From Linyphia triangularis (taxonomy: Eukaryota > Arthropoda > Arachnida > Araneae > Linyphiidae), in contig OZ021731.1 of assembly GCA_963978545.1 (NCBI GenBank), forward strand, positions 27,232,093 through 27,296,092: 64,000 nt of DNA, in the 5' to 3' direction. Under the pieces are notes generated by a model. That model was not told the origin of the DNA. It worked only from the letters and a program-made list of their open reading frames with translations, and did no database searches. This document shows positions 29,174-39,803 of the stretch, piece after piece. Numbering within the stretch: position 1 is the stretch's first letter; each line of letters starts with the position of its first letter. The translations under genes and the position numbers were made by a program.

Positions 29174-29324
29174 AATGGGTCGTTCTTTTAATATCTGTAT
29201 ATGTGCGATACAGATATGAAAAAGTTCATTTGATAATATATTTTTTTATAAAGTTTACATAAAACTGCATTGTAAAAGCTACTGTCTTTTACCATAATGT
29301 TTGTCATTTCATCTACATTCGTGT

Positions 29325-29363
29325 GTCCGCGTGGCCTAACGGATAAGGCATCTGACTTCGAAT
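29325..29363 (+). pseudogene. 5' tRNA-Arg half, type D
   Basis: Partner 29425. Confidence 0.85.
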
Positions 29364-29424
29364 AACCGTTGTAAAAGCTATTGTTTTTTGCCATATTGGT
29401 ACGTAATTTCACGATTCGATGTGT

Positions 29425-29497
29425 GTCCGCGTGGCCTAACGGATAAGGCATCTGACTTCGAATCAGAAGATTGCAGGTTCGAATCCTGTCGCGGACG
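29425..29497 (+). tRNA. tRNA-Arg(UCG), A26/A44 variant
   Basis: All stems paired; T5. Confidence 0.95.
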
Positions 29498-29650
29498 AAT
29501 GGGCAGTTTTTATAATCTCTGTATAAGTGCGATACAGATACGGAAAAGTTCATTTGATATTATATATTTTTTTTTTAAGTTTACATAAAACTGCATTGTA
29601 AAAGCTCCTGTCTTTTACCCTAATCTTTGCCATTTCATCTTTATTCGTGT

Positions 29651-29723
29651 GTCCGCGTGGCCTAACGGATAAGGCGTCTGACTTCGAATCAGAAGATTGC
29701 AGGTTCGAATCCTGTCGCGGAAG
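29651..29723 (+). tRNA. tRNA-Arg(UCG), A72 variant, terminator lost
   Basis: G1.A72 mismatch; downstream TTTAATTTAA has no T4. Confidence 0.83.
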
Positions 29724-29874
29724 AATGGGCCTTTAATTTAATCTCTGTATATGTGCGATACAGATACGAAAAAGTTCATTTGATATTATATATTTTTTTT
29801 AAGTTTACATAAAACTGCATTGTAAAAGCTCCTGTCTTTTACCATAATCTTTGTCATTTCATCTTTATTCGTGT

Positions 29875-29947
29875 TTCCGCGTGGCATAACGGATAAGGCG
29901 TCTGAATTCGAATCAGAAGATTGCAGGTTCGATTCCTGTCGCGGACG
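29875..29947 (+). tRNA. tRNA-Arg(UCG), class F with U1
   Basis: U1.C72 and A12.G23 mismatches, T loop TTCGATT. Confidence 0.68.
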
Positions 29948-30112
29948 AATGGCCAGTTCTTATAATTTTTATATTCTCCACAAGTGTAATGGAAATTCAA
30001 AGGAGTTCATTTCTATATTATATATTTTTCAATAAGTTAACACTTGACTTCATTGCAAAAACTTTTTATTGTCTGTGGCATGTGTTCATGATTATTACAT
30101 CTTCATTCGTGT

Positions 30113-30153
30113 GTCCGCGTGGCCAAAAGGATAAGGCGTCTCACTTCGATTCA
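30113..30153 (+). pseudogene. 5' tRNA-Arg half, type E
   Basis: TCG junction; partner 30213. Confidence 0.85.
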
Positions 30154-30212
30154 TCGTTTTAAAAGCTACTGTTTTTTGCCATAGTGGTATGTAATTTCAC
30201 GAATCTGTGAGT

Positions 30213-30285
30213 GTCCGCGTGGCCTAACGGATAAGGCGTCTGACTTCGAATCAGAAGATTGTAGGTTCGAATCCTGTCGCGGACG
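30213..30285 (+). tRNA. tRNA-Arg(UCG), class A
   Basis: U50 wobble; T4. Confidence 0.95.
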
Positions 30286-30436
30286 AATGGGTCGTTCTTT
30301 TAATATCTGTATATGTGCGATACAGATATGAAAAAGTTCATTTGATAATATATTTTTTTATAAAGTTTACATAAAAAAGCATTGTAAAAGCTACTGTCTT
30401 TTACCATAATGTTTGTCATTTCATCTACATTCGTGT

Positions 30437-30509
30437 GTCCGCGTGGCCTAACGGATAAGGCATCTGACTTCGAATCAGAGGATTGCAGGTTCGAATCCTG
30501 TCGCGGATT
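30437..30509 (+). tRNA. tRNA-Arg(UCG), class C with changed discriminator
   Basis: U72 (G.U with G1) and discriminator U73; T5. Confidence 0.82.
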
Positions 30510-30663
30510 AATGGGCAGTTTTTATAATCTCTGTATAAGTGCGATACAGATACGGAAAAGTTCATTTGATATTATATATATATTTTTTTAAGTTTACATA
30601 AAACTGCATTGTAAAAGCTCCTAACTTTTACCATAATGTTTGTCATTTCATCTTTATTCGTGT

Positions 30664-30702
30664 GTCCGCGTGGCCTAACGGATAAGGCATCTGACTTCGA
30701 AT
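30664..30702 (+). pseudogene. 5' tRNA-Arg half, type D
   Basis: Linker T run lengthened; partner 30764. Confidence 0.85.
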
Positions 30703-30763
30703 AACCGTTGTAAAAGCTATTTTTTTTTGCCATATTGGTACGTAATTTCACGATTCGATGTGC

Positions 30764-30836
30764 GTCCGCGTGGCCTAACGGATAAGGCGTCTGACTTCGA
30801 ATCAGAAGATTGCAGGTTCGAATCCTGTCGCGGACG
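30764..30836 (+). tRNA. tRNA-Arg(UCG), class A
   Basis: Consensus body with the terminator-less flank of class B. Confidence 0.95.
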
Positions 30837-30989
30837 AATGGGCAGTTCTTATAATCTCTGTATAAGTGCGATACAGGTACGAAAAAGTTCATTTGATATT
30901 ATATATCTTTTTTTTAAGTTTACATAAAACTACTTTGTAAAAGCTACTCTCTTTTACCATAATGTTTGTCATTTCATCTTCCTTCGTGT

Positions 30990-31062
30990 GTCCGCGTGGC
31001 ATAACGGATAAGGCGTCTGACTTCGAATCAGAAGATTGTAGGTTCGAATCCTGTCGCGGACG
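30990..31062 (+). tRNA. tRNA-Arg(UCG), A12 variant
   Basis: A12.G23, U50; T4. Confidence 0.85.
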
Positions 31063-31219
31063 AATGGGCCGTTCTTTTAATCTCTGTATATGTGCGATAC
31101 AGATACGAAAAAGTTCATTTTATATTATATATATATTTTTTTTAAAGTTTACAAAAAAACTGCATTGTAAAAGCTGCTGTCGTTTGCGATAAAGTTTGTC
31201 ATTTCACCAGCATATGTGT

Positions 31220-31292
31220 GTCCGCGTGGCCTAACGGATAAGGCGTCTGACTTCGAATAAGAAGATTGCAGGTTCGAATCCTGTCGCGGACG
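31220..31292 (+). tRNA. tRNA-Arg(UCG), A40 variant
   Basis: G30.A40 mismatch; T6 downstream. Confidence 0.85.
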
Positions 31293-31458
31293 AATGGGCT
31301 GTTCTTATAATTTTTTATATTGTCCACAAGTGTAATGGAAATTCAAAGGAGTTCATTTCTATATTATATATTTTTAAATAAGTTAACACTTGACTTCATT
31401 GCAAAAACTTTTTATTGTCTCTGGCATGTGTTCATGATTATTACATCTTCATTCGTGT

Positions 31459-31499
31459 GTCCGCGTGGCAAAAAGGATAAGGCGTCTCACTTCAATTCA
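31459..31499 (+). pseudogene. 5' tRNA-Arg half, type E
   Basis: Remnant G36 to A; partner 31559. Confidence 0.83.
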
Positions 31500-31558
31500 T
31501 CGTTTTAAAAGCTACTGTTTTTTGCCATAATGGTATGTAATTTCATGAATCTGTGAGT

Positions 31559-31631
31559 GTCCGCGTGGCCTAACGGATAAGGCGTCTGACTTCGAATCAG
31601 AAGATTGCAGGTTCGAATCCTGTCGCGGACG
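31559..31631 (+). tRNA. tRNA-Arg(UCG), class A
   Basis: Consensus; T4. Confidence 0.96.
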
Positions 31632-31782
31632 AATGGGTCGTTCTTTTAATATCTGTATATGTGCGATACAGATATGAAAAAGTTCATTTGATAATATATT
31701 TTTTTATAAAGTTTACATAAAAAAGCATTGTAAAAGCTACTGTCTTTTACCATAATGTTTGTCATTTCATCTACATTCGTGT

Positions 31783-31855
31783 GTCCGCGTGGCCTAACGG
31801 ATAAGGCATCTGACTTCGAATCAGAGGATTGCAGGTTCGAATCCTGTCGCGGACG
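31783..31855 (+). tRNA. tRNA-Arg(UCG), class C
   Basis: A26/G44; T5. Confidence 0.95.
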
Positions 31856-32008
31856 AATGGGCAGTTTTTATAATCTCTGTATAAGTGCGATACAGATACG
31901 GAAAAGTTCATTTGATATTATATATTTTTTTTTTAAGTTTACATAAAACTGCATTGTAAAAGCTCCTAACTTTTACCATAATGTTTGTCATTTCATCTTT
32001 ATTCGTGT

Positions 32009-32047
32009 GTCCGCGTGGCCTAACGGATAAGGCATCTGACTTCGAAT
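32009..32047 (+). pseudogene. 5' tRNA-Arg half, type D
   Basis: Altered T run; partner 32109. Confidence 0.85.
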
Positions 32048-32108
32048 AACCGTTGTAAAAGCTATTTTTTTTGGCCATATTGGTACGTAATTTCACGATT
32101 CGATGTGT

Positions 32109-32181
32109 GTCCGCGTGGCCTAACGGATAAGGCGTCTGACTTCGAATCAGAAGATTGCAGGTTCGAATCCTGTCGCGGACG
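32109..32181 (+). tRNA. tRNA-Arg(UCG), class A
   Basis: Consensus; TTTATTTT. Confidence 0.96.
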
Positions 32182-32332
32182 AATGGGCCTTTATTTTAAT
32201 CTCTGTACATGTGCGATACAGATACGAAATAGTTCATTTGATATTATATATTTTTTTTAAGTTTACATAAAACTGCATGGTAAAAGCTACTGTCTTTTAC
32301 CATAACGTTTGTCATTTCATCTTCATTCGTGT

Positions 32333-32405
32333 GTCCGCGGGGCCTAACGGTTAAGGCATCTGACTTCGAATCAGAAGATTGCAGGTTCAAATCCTGTAGC
32401 GCACG
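32333..32405 (+). tRNA. tRNA-Arg(UCG), damaged class B
   Basis: Extra C3.C70 acceptor mismatch. Confidence 0.65.
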
Positions 32406-32558
32406 AATGGGCAGTTCTTATAATCTCTGTATAAGTGCGATACAGGTACGAAAAAGTTCATTTGATATTATATATCTTTTTTTTAAGTTTACATAAAACT
32501 ACTTTGTAAAAGCTACTCTCTTTTACCATAATGTTTGTCATTTCATCTTCTCTCGTGT

Positions 32559-32631
32559 GTCCGCGTGGCATAACGGATAAGGCGTCTGAATTCGAATCAG
32601 AAGATTGCAGGTTCGAATCCTGTCGCGGACG
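32559..32631 (+). tRNA. tRNA-Arg(UCG), class F
   Basis: A32, A12.G23. Confidence 0.8.
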
Positions 32632-32796
32632 AATGGCCAGTTCTTATAATTTTTATATTCTCCACAAGTGTAATGGAAATTCAAAGGAGTTCATTTCTAT
32701 ATTATATATTTTTAAATAAGTTAACACTTGACTTCATTGCAAAAACTTTTTATTGTCTCTGGCATGTGTTCATGATTATTACATCTTCATTCGTGT

Positions 32797-32837
32797 GTCC
32801 GCGTGGCCTAAAGGATAAGGCGTCTCACTTCGATTCA
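32797..32837 (+). pseudogene. 5' tRNA-Arg half, type E
   Basis: GCG junction; partner 32897. Confidence 0.85.
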
Positions 32838-32896
32838 GCGTAGTAAAAGCTACTGTTTTTTGCCATAGTGGTATGTAATTTCCCGAATATGTGAGT

Positions 32897-32969
32897 GTCC
32901 GCGTGGCCTAACGGATAAGGCGTCTGACTTCGAATCAGAAGATTGCAGGTTCGAATCCTGTCGCGGACG
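32897..32969 (+). tRNA. tRNA-Arg(UCG), class A
   Basis: Consensus; T4. Confidence 0.96.
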
Positions 32970-33120
32970 AATGGGTCGTTCTTTTAATATCTGAATATGT
33001 GCGATACAGATATGAAAAAGTTCATTTGATATTATATTTTTTTATAAAGTTTACATAAAACTGCATTGTAAAAGCTACTGTCTTTTACCATAAAGTTTGT
33101 CATTTCGTCTACATTCGTGT

Positions 33121-33193
33121 GTCCGCGTGGCCTAACGGATAAGGCATCTGACTTCGAATCAGAGGATTGCAGGTTCGAATCCTGTCGCGGACG
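33121..33193 (+). tRNA. tRNA-Arg(UCG), class C
   Basis: A26/G44; T5. Confidence 0.95.
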
Positions 33194-33345
33194 AATGGGC
33201 AGTTTTTATAATCTCTGTATAAGTGCGATACAGATACAGAAAAGTTCATTTGATATTATATATTTTTTTTTAAGTTTACATAAAACTGCATTGTAAAAGC
33301 TCCTGTCTTTTACCATAATGTTTGTCATTTCATCTTTATTCGTGT

Positions 33346-33418
33346 GTCCGCGTGGCCTAACGGATAAGGCGTCTGACTTCGATTCAGAAGATTGCAGGTT
33401 CGAATCCTGTCGCGGACG
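33346..33418 (+). tRNA. tRNA-Arg(UCG), U38 variant
   Basis: U38 only; acceptor intact; TTTATTTT. Confidence 0.92.
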
Positions 33419-33569
33419 AATGGGCCTTTATTTTAATCTCTGTATATGTGCGATACAGATACGAAAAAGTTCATTTGATATTATATATTTTTTTTAAGTT
33501 TACATAAAACTGCATGGTAAAAGCTACTGTCTTTTACCATAACGTTTGTCATTTTATCTTCATTCGTGT

Positions 33570-33642
33570 GTCCGCGGGGCCTAACGGTTAAGGCATCTGA
33601 CTTCGAATCAGAAGATTGCAGGTTTGAATACTGTCGCGGACG
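33570..33642 (+). tRNA. tRNA-Arg(UCG), degenerate class B2
   Basis: T-arm defects. Confidence 0.6.
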
Positions 33643-33795
33643 AATGGGCAGTTCTTATAATCTCTGTATAAGTGCGATACAGGTACGAAAAAGTTCATTT
33701 GATATTATATAACTTTTTTTTAAGTTTACATAAAACTACTTTGTAAAAGCTACTCTCTTTTACCATAATGTTTGTCATTTCATCTTCATTCGCGT

Positions 33796-33868
33796 GTCCG
33801 CGTGGCATAACGGATAAGGCGTCTGACTTCGAATCAGAAGATTGCAGGTTCGAATCCTGTCGCGGACG
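33796..33868 (+). tRNA. tRNA-Arg(UCG), A12 variant
   Basis: A12.G23 mismatch. Confidence 0.85.
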
Positions 33869-34033
33869 AATGGCCAGTTCCTATAATTTTTATATTCTCC
33901 ACAAGTGTAATGGAAATTCAAAGGAGTTCATTTCTATATTATATATTTTTCAATAAGTAAACACTTGACTTCATTGCAAAAACTTTTTATTGTCTCTGGC
34001 ATGTGTTCATGATTATTACATCTTCATTCGTGT

Positions 34034-34074
34034 GTCCGTGTGGCAAAAAGGATAAGGCGTCTCACTTCGATTCA
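34034..34074 (+). pseudogene. 5' tRNA-Arg half, type E
   Basis: U6; TCG junction; partner 34134. Confidence 0.83.
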
Positions 34075-34133
34075 TCGTTTTAAAAGCTACTGTTTTTTGC
34101 CATAATGGTATGTAATTTCACGAATCTGTGAGT

Positions 34134-34206
34134 GTCCGCGTGGCCTAACGGATAAGGCGTCTGACTTCGAATCAGAAGATTGCAGGTTCGAATCCTGTCG
34201 CGGACG
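34134..34206 (+). tRNA. tRNA-Arg(UCG), class A
   Basis: Consensus; TTTATTTT. Confidence 0.96.
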
Positions 34207-34357
34207 AATGGGCCTTTATTTTAATCTCTGTATATGTGCGATACAGATACGAAATAGTTCATTCGATATTATATATTTTTTTTAAGTTTACATAAAACTG
34301 CATGGTAAAAGCTACTGTCTTTTACCATAACGTTTGTCATTTCATCTTCATTCGTGT

Positions 34358-34430
34358 GTCCGCGGGGCCTAACGGTTAAGGCATCTGACTTCGAATCAGA
34401 AGATTGCAGGTTCAAATCCTGTAGCGGACG
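34358..34430 (+). tRNA. tRNA-Arg(UCG), class B
   Basis: Typical class B; no near T4. Confidence 0.75.
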
Positions 34431-34583
34431 AATGGGCAGTTCTTATAATCTCTGTATAAGTGCGATACAGGTACGAAAAAGTTCATTTGATATTATATAT
34501 CTTTTTTTTAAGTTTACATAAAACTACTTTGTAAAAGCTACTCTCTTTTACCATAATGTTTGTCATTTCATCTTCTTTCGTGT

Positions 34584-34656
34584 GTCCGCGTGGCATAACG
34601 GATAAGGCGTCTGAATTCGAATCAGAAAATTGCAGGTTCGAATCCTGTCGCGGACG
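34584..34656 (+). tRNA. tRNA-Arg(UCG), class F
   Basis: A32, A12.G23, A45. Confidence 0.79.
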
Positions 34657-34821
34657 AATGGCCAGTTCTTATAATTTTTATATTCTCCACAAGTGTAATG
34701 GAAATTCAAAGGAGTTCATTTCTATATTATATATTTTTAAATAAGTTAACACTTGACTTCATTGCAAAAACTTTTTATTGTCTCTGGCATCTGTTCATGA
34801 TTATTACATCTTCATTCGTGT

Positions 34822-34862
34822 GTCCGCGTGGCCTAAAGGATAAGGCGTCTCACTTCGATTCA
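34822..34862 (+). pseudogene. 5' tRNA-Arg half, type E
   Basis: GCG junction; partner 34922. Confidence 0.85.
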
Positions 34863-34921
34863 GCGTAGTAAAAGCTACTGTTTTTTGCCATAGTGGTATG
34901 TAATTTCCCGAATATGTGAGT

Positions 34922-34994
34922 GTCCGCGTGGCCTAACGGATAAGGCGTCTGACTTCGAATCAGAAGATTGCAGGTTCGAATCCTGTCGCGGACG
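34922..34994 (+). tRNA. tRNA-Arg(UCG), class A
   Basis: Consensus; T4. Confidence 0.96.
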
Positions 34995-35145
34995 AATGGG
35001 TCGTTCTTTTGATATCTGAATATGTGCGATACAGATATGAAAAAGTTCATTTGATATTATATTTTTTTATAAAGTTTACATAAAACTGTATTGTAAAAGC
35101 TACTGTCTTTTACCATAAAGTTTGTCATTTCGTCTACATTCGTGT

Positions 35146-35218
35146 GTCCGCGTGGCCTAACGGATAAGGCATCTGACTTCGAATCAGAGGATTGCAGGTT
35201 CGAATCCTGTCGCGGACG
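35146..35218 (+). tRNA. tRNA-Arg(UCG), class C
   Basis: A26/G44; T5. Confidence 0.95.
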
Positions 35219-35371
35219 AATGGGCAGTTTTTATAATCTCTGTATAAGTGCGATACAGATACAGAAAAGTTCATTTGATATTATATTTTTTTTTTTTAAG
35301 TTTACATAAAACTGCATTGTAAAAGCTCCTGTCTTTTACCATACTGTTTGTCATTTCATCTTTATTCGTGT

Positions 35372-35444
35372 GTCCGCGTGGCCTAACGGATAAGGCGTCT
35401 GACTTCGAATCAGAAGATTGCAGGTTCGAATCCTGTCGCGGACG
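35372..35444 (+). tRNA. tRNA-Arg(UCG), class A
   Basis: Consensus; T4. Confidence 0.96.
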
Positions 35445-35595
35445 AATGGGTCGTTCTTTTAATATCTGAATATGTGCGATACAGATACGAAAAAGTTCAT
35501 TTGATATTATATATTTTTTTTAAGTTTACATAAAACTGCATGGTAAAAGCTACTGTCTTTTACCATAACGTTTGTCATTTCATCTTCATTCGTGT

Positions 35596-35669
35596 GTCCG
35601 CGGGGCCTAACGGTTAATTGCATCTGACTTCGAATCAGAAGATTGCAGGTTCAAATCCTGTAGCGGACG
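35596..35669 (+). pseudogene. tRNA-Arg(UCG) pseudogene, class B with D-arm insertion
   Basis: AAGGC reads AATTGC: 74 nt long and the D stem cannot form. Confidence 0.75.
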
Positions 35670-35822
35670 AATGGGCAGTTTTTATAATCTCTGTATAAGT
35701 GCGATACAGATACGGAAAAGTTCATCTGATATTATATATTTTTTTTTTAAGTTTACATAAAACTGCATTGTAAAAGCTCCTGTCTTTTACCATAATGTTT
35801 GTCATTTCATCTTTATTCGTGT

Positions 35823-35861
35823 GTCCGCGTGGCCTAACGGATAAGGCATCTGACTTCGAAT
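35823..35861 (+). pseudogene. 5' tRNA-Arg half, type D
   Basis: Partner 35923. Confidence 0.85.
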
Positions 35862-35922
35862 AACCGTTGTAAAAGCTATTGTTTTTTGCCATATTGGTAC
35901 GTAATTTCACTATTCGATGTGT

Positions 35923-35995
35923 GTCCGCGTGGCCTAACGGATAAGGCGTCTGACTTCGAATCAGAAGATTGCAGGTTCGAATCCTGTCGCGGACG
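35923..35995 (+). tRNA. tRNA-Arg(UCG), class A
   Basis: Consensus; TTTATTTT. The spacer hairpin is rearranged to ATGTG/CACAT. Confidence 0.96.
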
Positions 35996-36148
35996 AATGG
36001 GCCTTTATTTTAATCTCTGTATATGTGCGTTACACATACGAAATAGTTCATTTGATATTATATATCTTTTTTTTAAGTTTACATAAAACTACTTTGTAAA
36101 AGCTGCTGTCTTTTGCCATAAAGTTTGTCATTTCACCAGCATATGTGT

Positions 36149-36221
36149 GTCCGCGTGGCCTAACGGATAAGGCGTCTGACTTCGAATCAGAAGATTGCAG
36201 GTTCGAATCCTGTCGCGGACG
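36149..36221 (+). tRNA. tRNA-Arg(UCG), class A
   Basis: Consensus; T5 about 20 nt down. Confidence 0.96.
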
Positions 36222-36386
36222 AATGGCCAGTTCTTATAATTTTTATATTCTCCACAAGTGTAATGAAAATTCAAAGGAGTTCATTTCTATATTATATATT
36301 TTTCAATAAGTTAACACTTGACTTCATTGCAAAAACTTTTTATTGTCTCTGGCATGTGTTCATGATTATTACATCTTCATTCGTGT

Positions 36387-36427
36387 GTCCGCGTGGCCTA
36401 AAGGATAAGGCGTCTCACTTCGATTCA
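36387..36427 (+). pseudogene. 5' tRNA-Arg half, type E
   Basis: TCG junction; partner 36487. Confidence 0.85.
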
Positions 36428-36486
36428 TCGTTTTAAAAGCTACTGTTTTTTGCCATAGTGGTATGTAATTTCACGAATCTGTGAGT

Positions 36487-36559
36487 GTCCGGGTGGCCTA
36501 ACGGATAAGGCGTCTGACTTCGAATCAGAAGATTGCAGGTTCGAATCCTGTCGCAGACG
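36487..36559 (+). pseudogene. tRNA-Arg(UCG), double acceptor mutant
   Basis: G6.G67 and C4.A69 mismatches break up the acceptor stem; the rest is intact. Confidence 0.6.
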
Positions 36560-36725
36560 AATGGGCTGTTCTTATAATTTTTTATATTGTCCACAAGTGT
36601 AAAGGAAATTGAAAGGAGTTCATTTCTATATTATATATTTTTAAATAAGTTAACACTTGACTTCATTGCAAAAACTTTTTATTGTCTCTGGCATGTGTTC
36701 ATGATTATTACATCTTCATTCGTGT

Positions 36726-36766
36726 GTCCGCGTGGCCTAAAGGATAAGGCGTCTCACTTCGATTCA
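36726..36766 (+). pseudogene. 5' tRNA-Arg half, type E
   Basis: GCG junction; partner 36826. Confidence 0.85.
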
Positions 36767-36825
36767 GCGTAGTAAAAGCTACTGTTTTTTGCCATAGTGG
36801 TATGTAATTTCACGAATCTTTGAGT

Positions 36826-36898
36826 GTCCGCGTGGCCTAACGGATAAGGCGTCTGACTTCGAATCAGAAGATTGCAGGTTCGAATCCTGTCACGGACG
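36826..36898 (+). tRNA. tRNA-Arg(UCG), acceptor variant
   Basis: C6.A67 mismatch; T4. Confidence 0.86.
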
Positions 36899-37049
36899 AA
36901 TGGGTCGTTCTTTTAATATCTGAATATGTGCGATACAGATATGAAAAAGTTCATTTGATATTATATTTTTTTATAAAGTTTACATAAAACTGCATTGTAA
37001 AAGCTACTGTCTTTTACCATAAAGTTTGTCATTTCGTCTACATTCGTGT

Positions 37050-37122
37050 GTCCGCGTGGCCTAACGGATAAGGCATCTGACTTCGAATCAGAGGATTGCA
37101 GGTTCGAATCCTGTCGCGGACG
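37050..37122 (+). tRNA. tRNA-Arg(UCG), class C
   Basis: A26/G44; T5. Confidence 0.95.
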
Positions 37123-37274
37123 AATGGGCAGTTTTTATAATCTCTGTATAAGTGCGATACAGATACAGAAAAGTTCATTTGATATTATATTTTTTTTTTT
37201 AAGTTTACATAAAACTGCATTGTAAAAGCTCCTGTCTTTTACCATACTGTTTGTCATTTCATCTTTATTCGTGT

Positions 37275-37347
37275 GTCCGCGTGGCCTAACGGATAAGGCG
37301 TCTGACTTCGAATCAGAAGATTGCAGGTTCGAATCCTGTCGCGGACG
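37275..37347 (+). tRNA. tRNA-Arg(UCG), class A
   Basis: Consensus; T4. Confidence 0.96.
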
Positions 37348-37498
37348 AATGGGTCGTTCTTTTAATATCTGAATATGTGCGATACAGATACGAAAAAGTT
37401 CATTTGATATTATATATTTTTTTTAAGTTTACATAAAACTGCATGGTAAAAGCTACTGTCTTTTACCATAACGTTTGTCATTTTATCTTCATTCGTGT

Positions 37499-37572
37499 GT
37501 CCGCGGGGCCTAACGGTTAATTGCATCTGACTTCGAATCAGAAGATTGCAGGTTCAAATCCTGTAGCGGACG
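37499..37572 (+). pseudogene. tRNA-Arg(UCG) pseudogene, class B with D-arm insertion
   Basis: Duplicate of 35596, same insertion. Confidence 0.75.
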
Positions 37573-37725
37573 AATGGGCAGTTTTTATAATCTCTGTATA
37601 AGTGCGATACAGATACGGAAAAGTTCATCTGATATTATATATTTTTTTTTTAAGTTTACATAAAACTGCATTGTAAAAGCTCCTGTCTTTTACCATAATG
37701 TTTGTCATTTCATCTTTATTCGTGT

Positions 37726-37764
37726 GTCCGCGTGGCCTAACGGATAAGGCATCTGACTTCGAAT
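37726..37764 (+). pseudogene. 5' tRNA-Arg half, type D
   Basis: Partner 37826. Confidence 0.85.
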
Positions 37765-37825
37765 AACCGTTGTAAAAGCTATTGTTTTTTGCCATATTGG
37801 TACGTAATTTCACTATTCGATGTGT

Positions 37826-37898
37826 GTCCGCGTGGCCTAACGGATAAGGCGTCTGACTTCGAATCAGAAGATTGCAGGTTCGAATCCTGTCGCGGACG
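37826..37898 (+). tRNA. tRNA-Arg(UCG), class A
   Basis: Consensus; TTTATTTT. Confidence 0.96.
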
Positions 37899-38051
37899 AA
37901 TGGGCCTTTATTTTAATCTCTGTATATGTGCGTTACACATACGAAATAGTTCATTTGATATTATATATCTTTTTTTTAAGTTTACATAAAACTACTTTGT
38001 AAAAGCTGCTGTCTTTTGCCATAAAGTTTGTCATTTCACCAGCATATGTGT

Positions 38052-38124
38052 GTCCGCGTGGCCTAACGGATAAGGCGTCTGACTTCGAATCAGAAGATTG
38101 CAGGTTCGAATCCTGTCGCGGACG
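38052..38124 (+). tRNA. tRNA-Arg(UCG), class A
   Basis: Consensus; T5 about 20 nt down. Confidence 0.96.
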
Positions 38125-38289
38125 AATGGCCAGTTCTTATAATTTTTATATTCTCCACAAGTGTAATGAAAATTCAAAGGAGTTCATTTCTATATTATAT
38201 ATTTTTCAATAAGTTAACACTTGACTTCATTGCAAAAACTTTTTATTGTCTCTGGCATGTGTTCATGATTATTACATCTTCATTCGTGT

Positions 38290-38330
38290 GTCCGCGTGGC
38301 CTAAAGGATAAGGCGTCTCACTTCGATTCA
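38290..38330 (+). pseudogene. 5' tRNA-Arg half, type E
   Basis: TCG junction; partner 38390. Confidence 0.85.
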
Positions 38331-38389
38331 TCGTTTTAAAAGCTACTGTTTTTTGCCATAGTGGTATGTAATTTCACGAATCTGTGAGT

Positions 38390-38462
38390 GTCCGGGTGGC
38401 CTAACGGATAAGGCGTCTGACTTCGAATCAGAAGATTGCAGGTTCGAATCCTGTCGCAGACG
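38390..38462 (+). pseudogene. tRNA-Arg(UCG), double acceptor mutant
   Basis: G6.G67 and C4.A69, duplicate of 36487. Confidence 0.6.
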
Positions 38463-38628
38463 AATGGGCTGTTCTTATAATTTTTTATATTGTCCACAAG
38501 TGTAAAGGAAATTGAAAGGAGTTCATTTCTATATTATATATTTTTAAATAAGTTAACACTTGACTTCATTGCAAAAACTTTTTATTGTCTCTGGCATGTG
38601 TTCATGATTATTACATCTTCATTCGTGT

Positions 38629-38669
38629 GTCCGCGTGGCCTAAAGGATAAGGCGTCTCACTTCGATTCA
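38629..38669 (+). pseudogene. 5' tRNA-Arg half, type E
   Basis: GCG junction; partner 38729. Confidence 0.85.
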
Positions 38670-38728
38670 GCGTAGTAAAAGCTACTGTTTTTTGCCATAG
38701 TGGTATGTAATTTCACGAATCTTTGAGT

Positions 38729-38801
38729 GTCCGCGTGGCCTAACGGATAAGGCGTCTGACTTCGAATCAGAAGATTGCAGGTTCGAATCCTGTCACGGAC
38801 G
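38729..38801 (+). tRNA. tRNA-Arg(UCG), acceptor variant
   Basis: C6.A67 mismatch; T4. Confidence 0.86.
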
Positions 38802-38952
38802 AATGGGTCGTTCTTTTAATATCTGAATATGTGCGATACAGATATGAAAAAGTTCATTTGATATTATATTTTTTTATAAAGTTTACATAAAACTGCATTG
38901 TAAAAGCTACTGTCTTTTAATATAAAGTTTGTCATTTCGTCTACATTCGTGT

Positions 38953-39025
38953 GTCCGCGTGGCCTAACGGATAAGGCATCTGACTTCGAATCAGAGGATT
39001 GCAGGTTCGAATCCTGTCGCGGACG
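38953..39025 (+). tRNA. tRNA-Arg(UCG), class C
   Basis: A26/G44; T5. Confidence 0.95.
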
Positions 39026-39178
39026 AATGGGCAGTTTTTATAATCTCTGTATAAGTGCGATACAGATACAGAAAAGTTCATTTGATATTATATTTTTTTT
39101 TTTTAAGTTTACATAAAACTGCATTGTAAAAGCTCCTGTCTTTTACCATAATGTTTGTCATTTCATCTTTATTCGTGT

Positions 39179-39251
39179 GTCCGCGTGGCCTAACGGATAA
39201 GGCGTCTGACTTCGAGTCAGAGGATTGCAGGTTCGAATCCTGTCGCGGACG
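39179..39251 (+). tRNA. tRNA-Arg(UCG), G38 variant
   Basis: G38 and G44 with G26; stems paired; T5. Confidence 0.92.
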
Positions 39252-39405
39252 AATGGGCAGTTTTTATAATCTCTGTATAAGTGCGATACAGACACGGAAA
39301 AGTTCATTTGATATTATATATATTTTTTTTTAAGTTTACATAAAACTGCATTGTAAAAGCTCCTGTCTTTTACCATAATGTTTGTCATTTCATCTTTATT
39401 CGTGT

Positions 39406-39444
39406 GTCCGCGTGGCCTAACGGATAAGGCATCTGACTTCGAAT
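39406..39444 (+). pseudogene. 5' tRNA-Arg half, type D
   Basis: Junction AACCT; partner 39506. Confidence 0.85.
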
Positions 39445-39505
39445 AACCTTTGTAAAAGCTATTGTTTTTTGCCATATTGGTACGTAATTTCACGATTCGA
39501 TGTGT

Positions 39506-39578
39506 GTCCGCGTGGCCTAACGGATAAGGCGTCTGACTTCGAATCAGAAGATTGCAGGTTCGAATCCTGTCGCGGACG
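39506..39578 (+). tRNA. tRNA-Arg(UCG), class A
   Basis: Consensus; TTTATTTT. Confidence 0.96.
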
Positions 39579-39730
39579 AATGGGCCTTTATTTTAATCTC
39601 TGTATATGTGCGATACAGATACGAAATAGTTCATTTGATATTATATATTTTTTTTTAAGTTTACATAAAACTGCGTTGTAAAAGCTACTGTCTTTTACCA
39701 TAACGTTTGTCATTTCATCTTCATTCGTGT

Positions 39731-39803
39731 GTCCGCGGGGCCTAACGGTTAAGGCATCTGACTTCGAATCAGAAGATTGCAGGTTCAAATCCTGTAGCGG
39801 ACG
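39731..39803 (+). tRNA. tRNA-Arg(UCG), class B
   Basis: Typical class B; no near T4. Confidence 0.75.

Larger units (their letters stand above)
32333..35444 (+). repeat. Third copy of the 6.0-9.1 kb part of the 9.3-kb repeat
   Basis: Units from 6017 to 9057 recur at +26,315/26,316 in identical order. This copy lacks the transposon: after 35372 it continues with an ordinary spacer. Confidence 0.88.
35372..39178 (+). repeat. 1,903-bp tandem duplication (2 copies)
   Basis: Units at 35372 to 37050 recur at +1903, including a tRNA with a one-base insertion in the D arm (35596 and 37499) and a double acceptor mutant (36487 and 38390). Confidence 0.92.
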
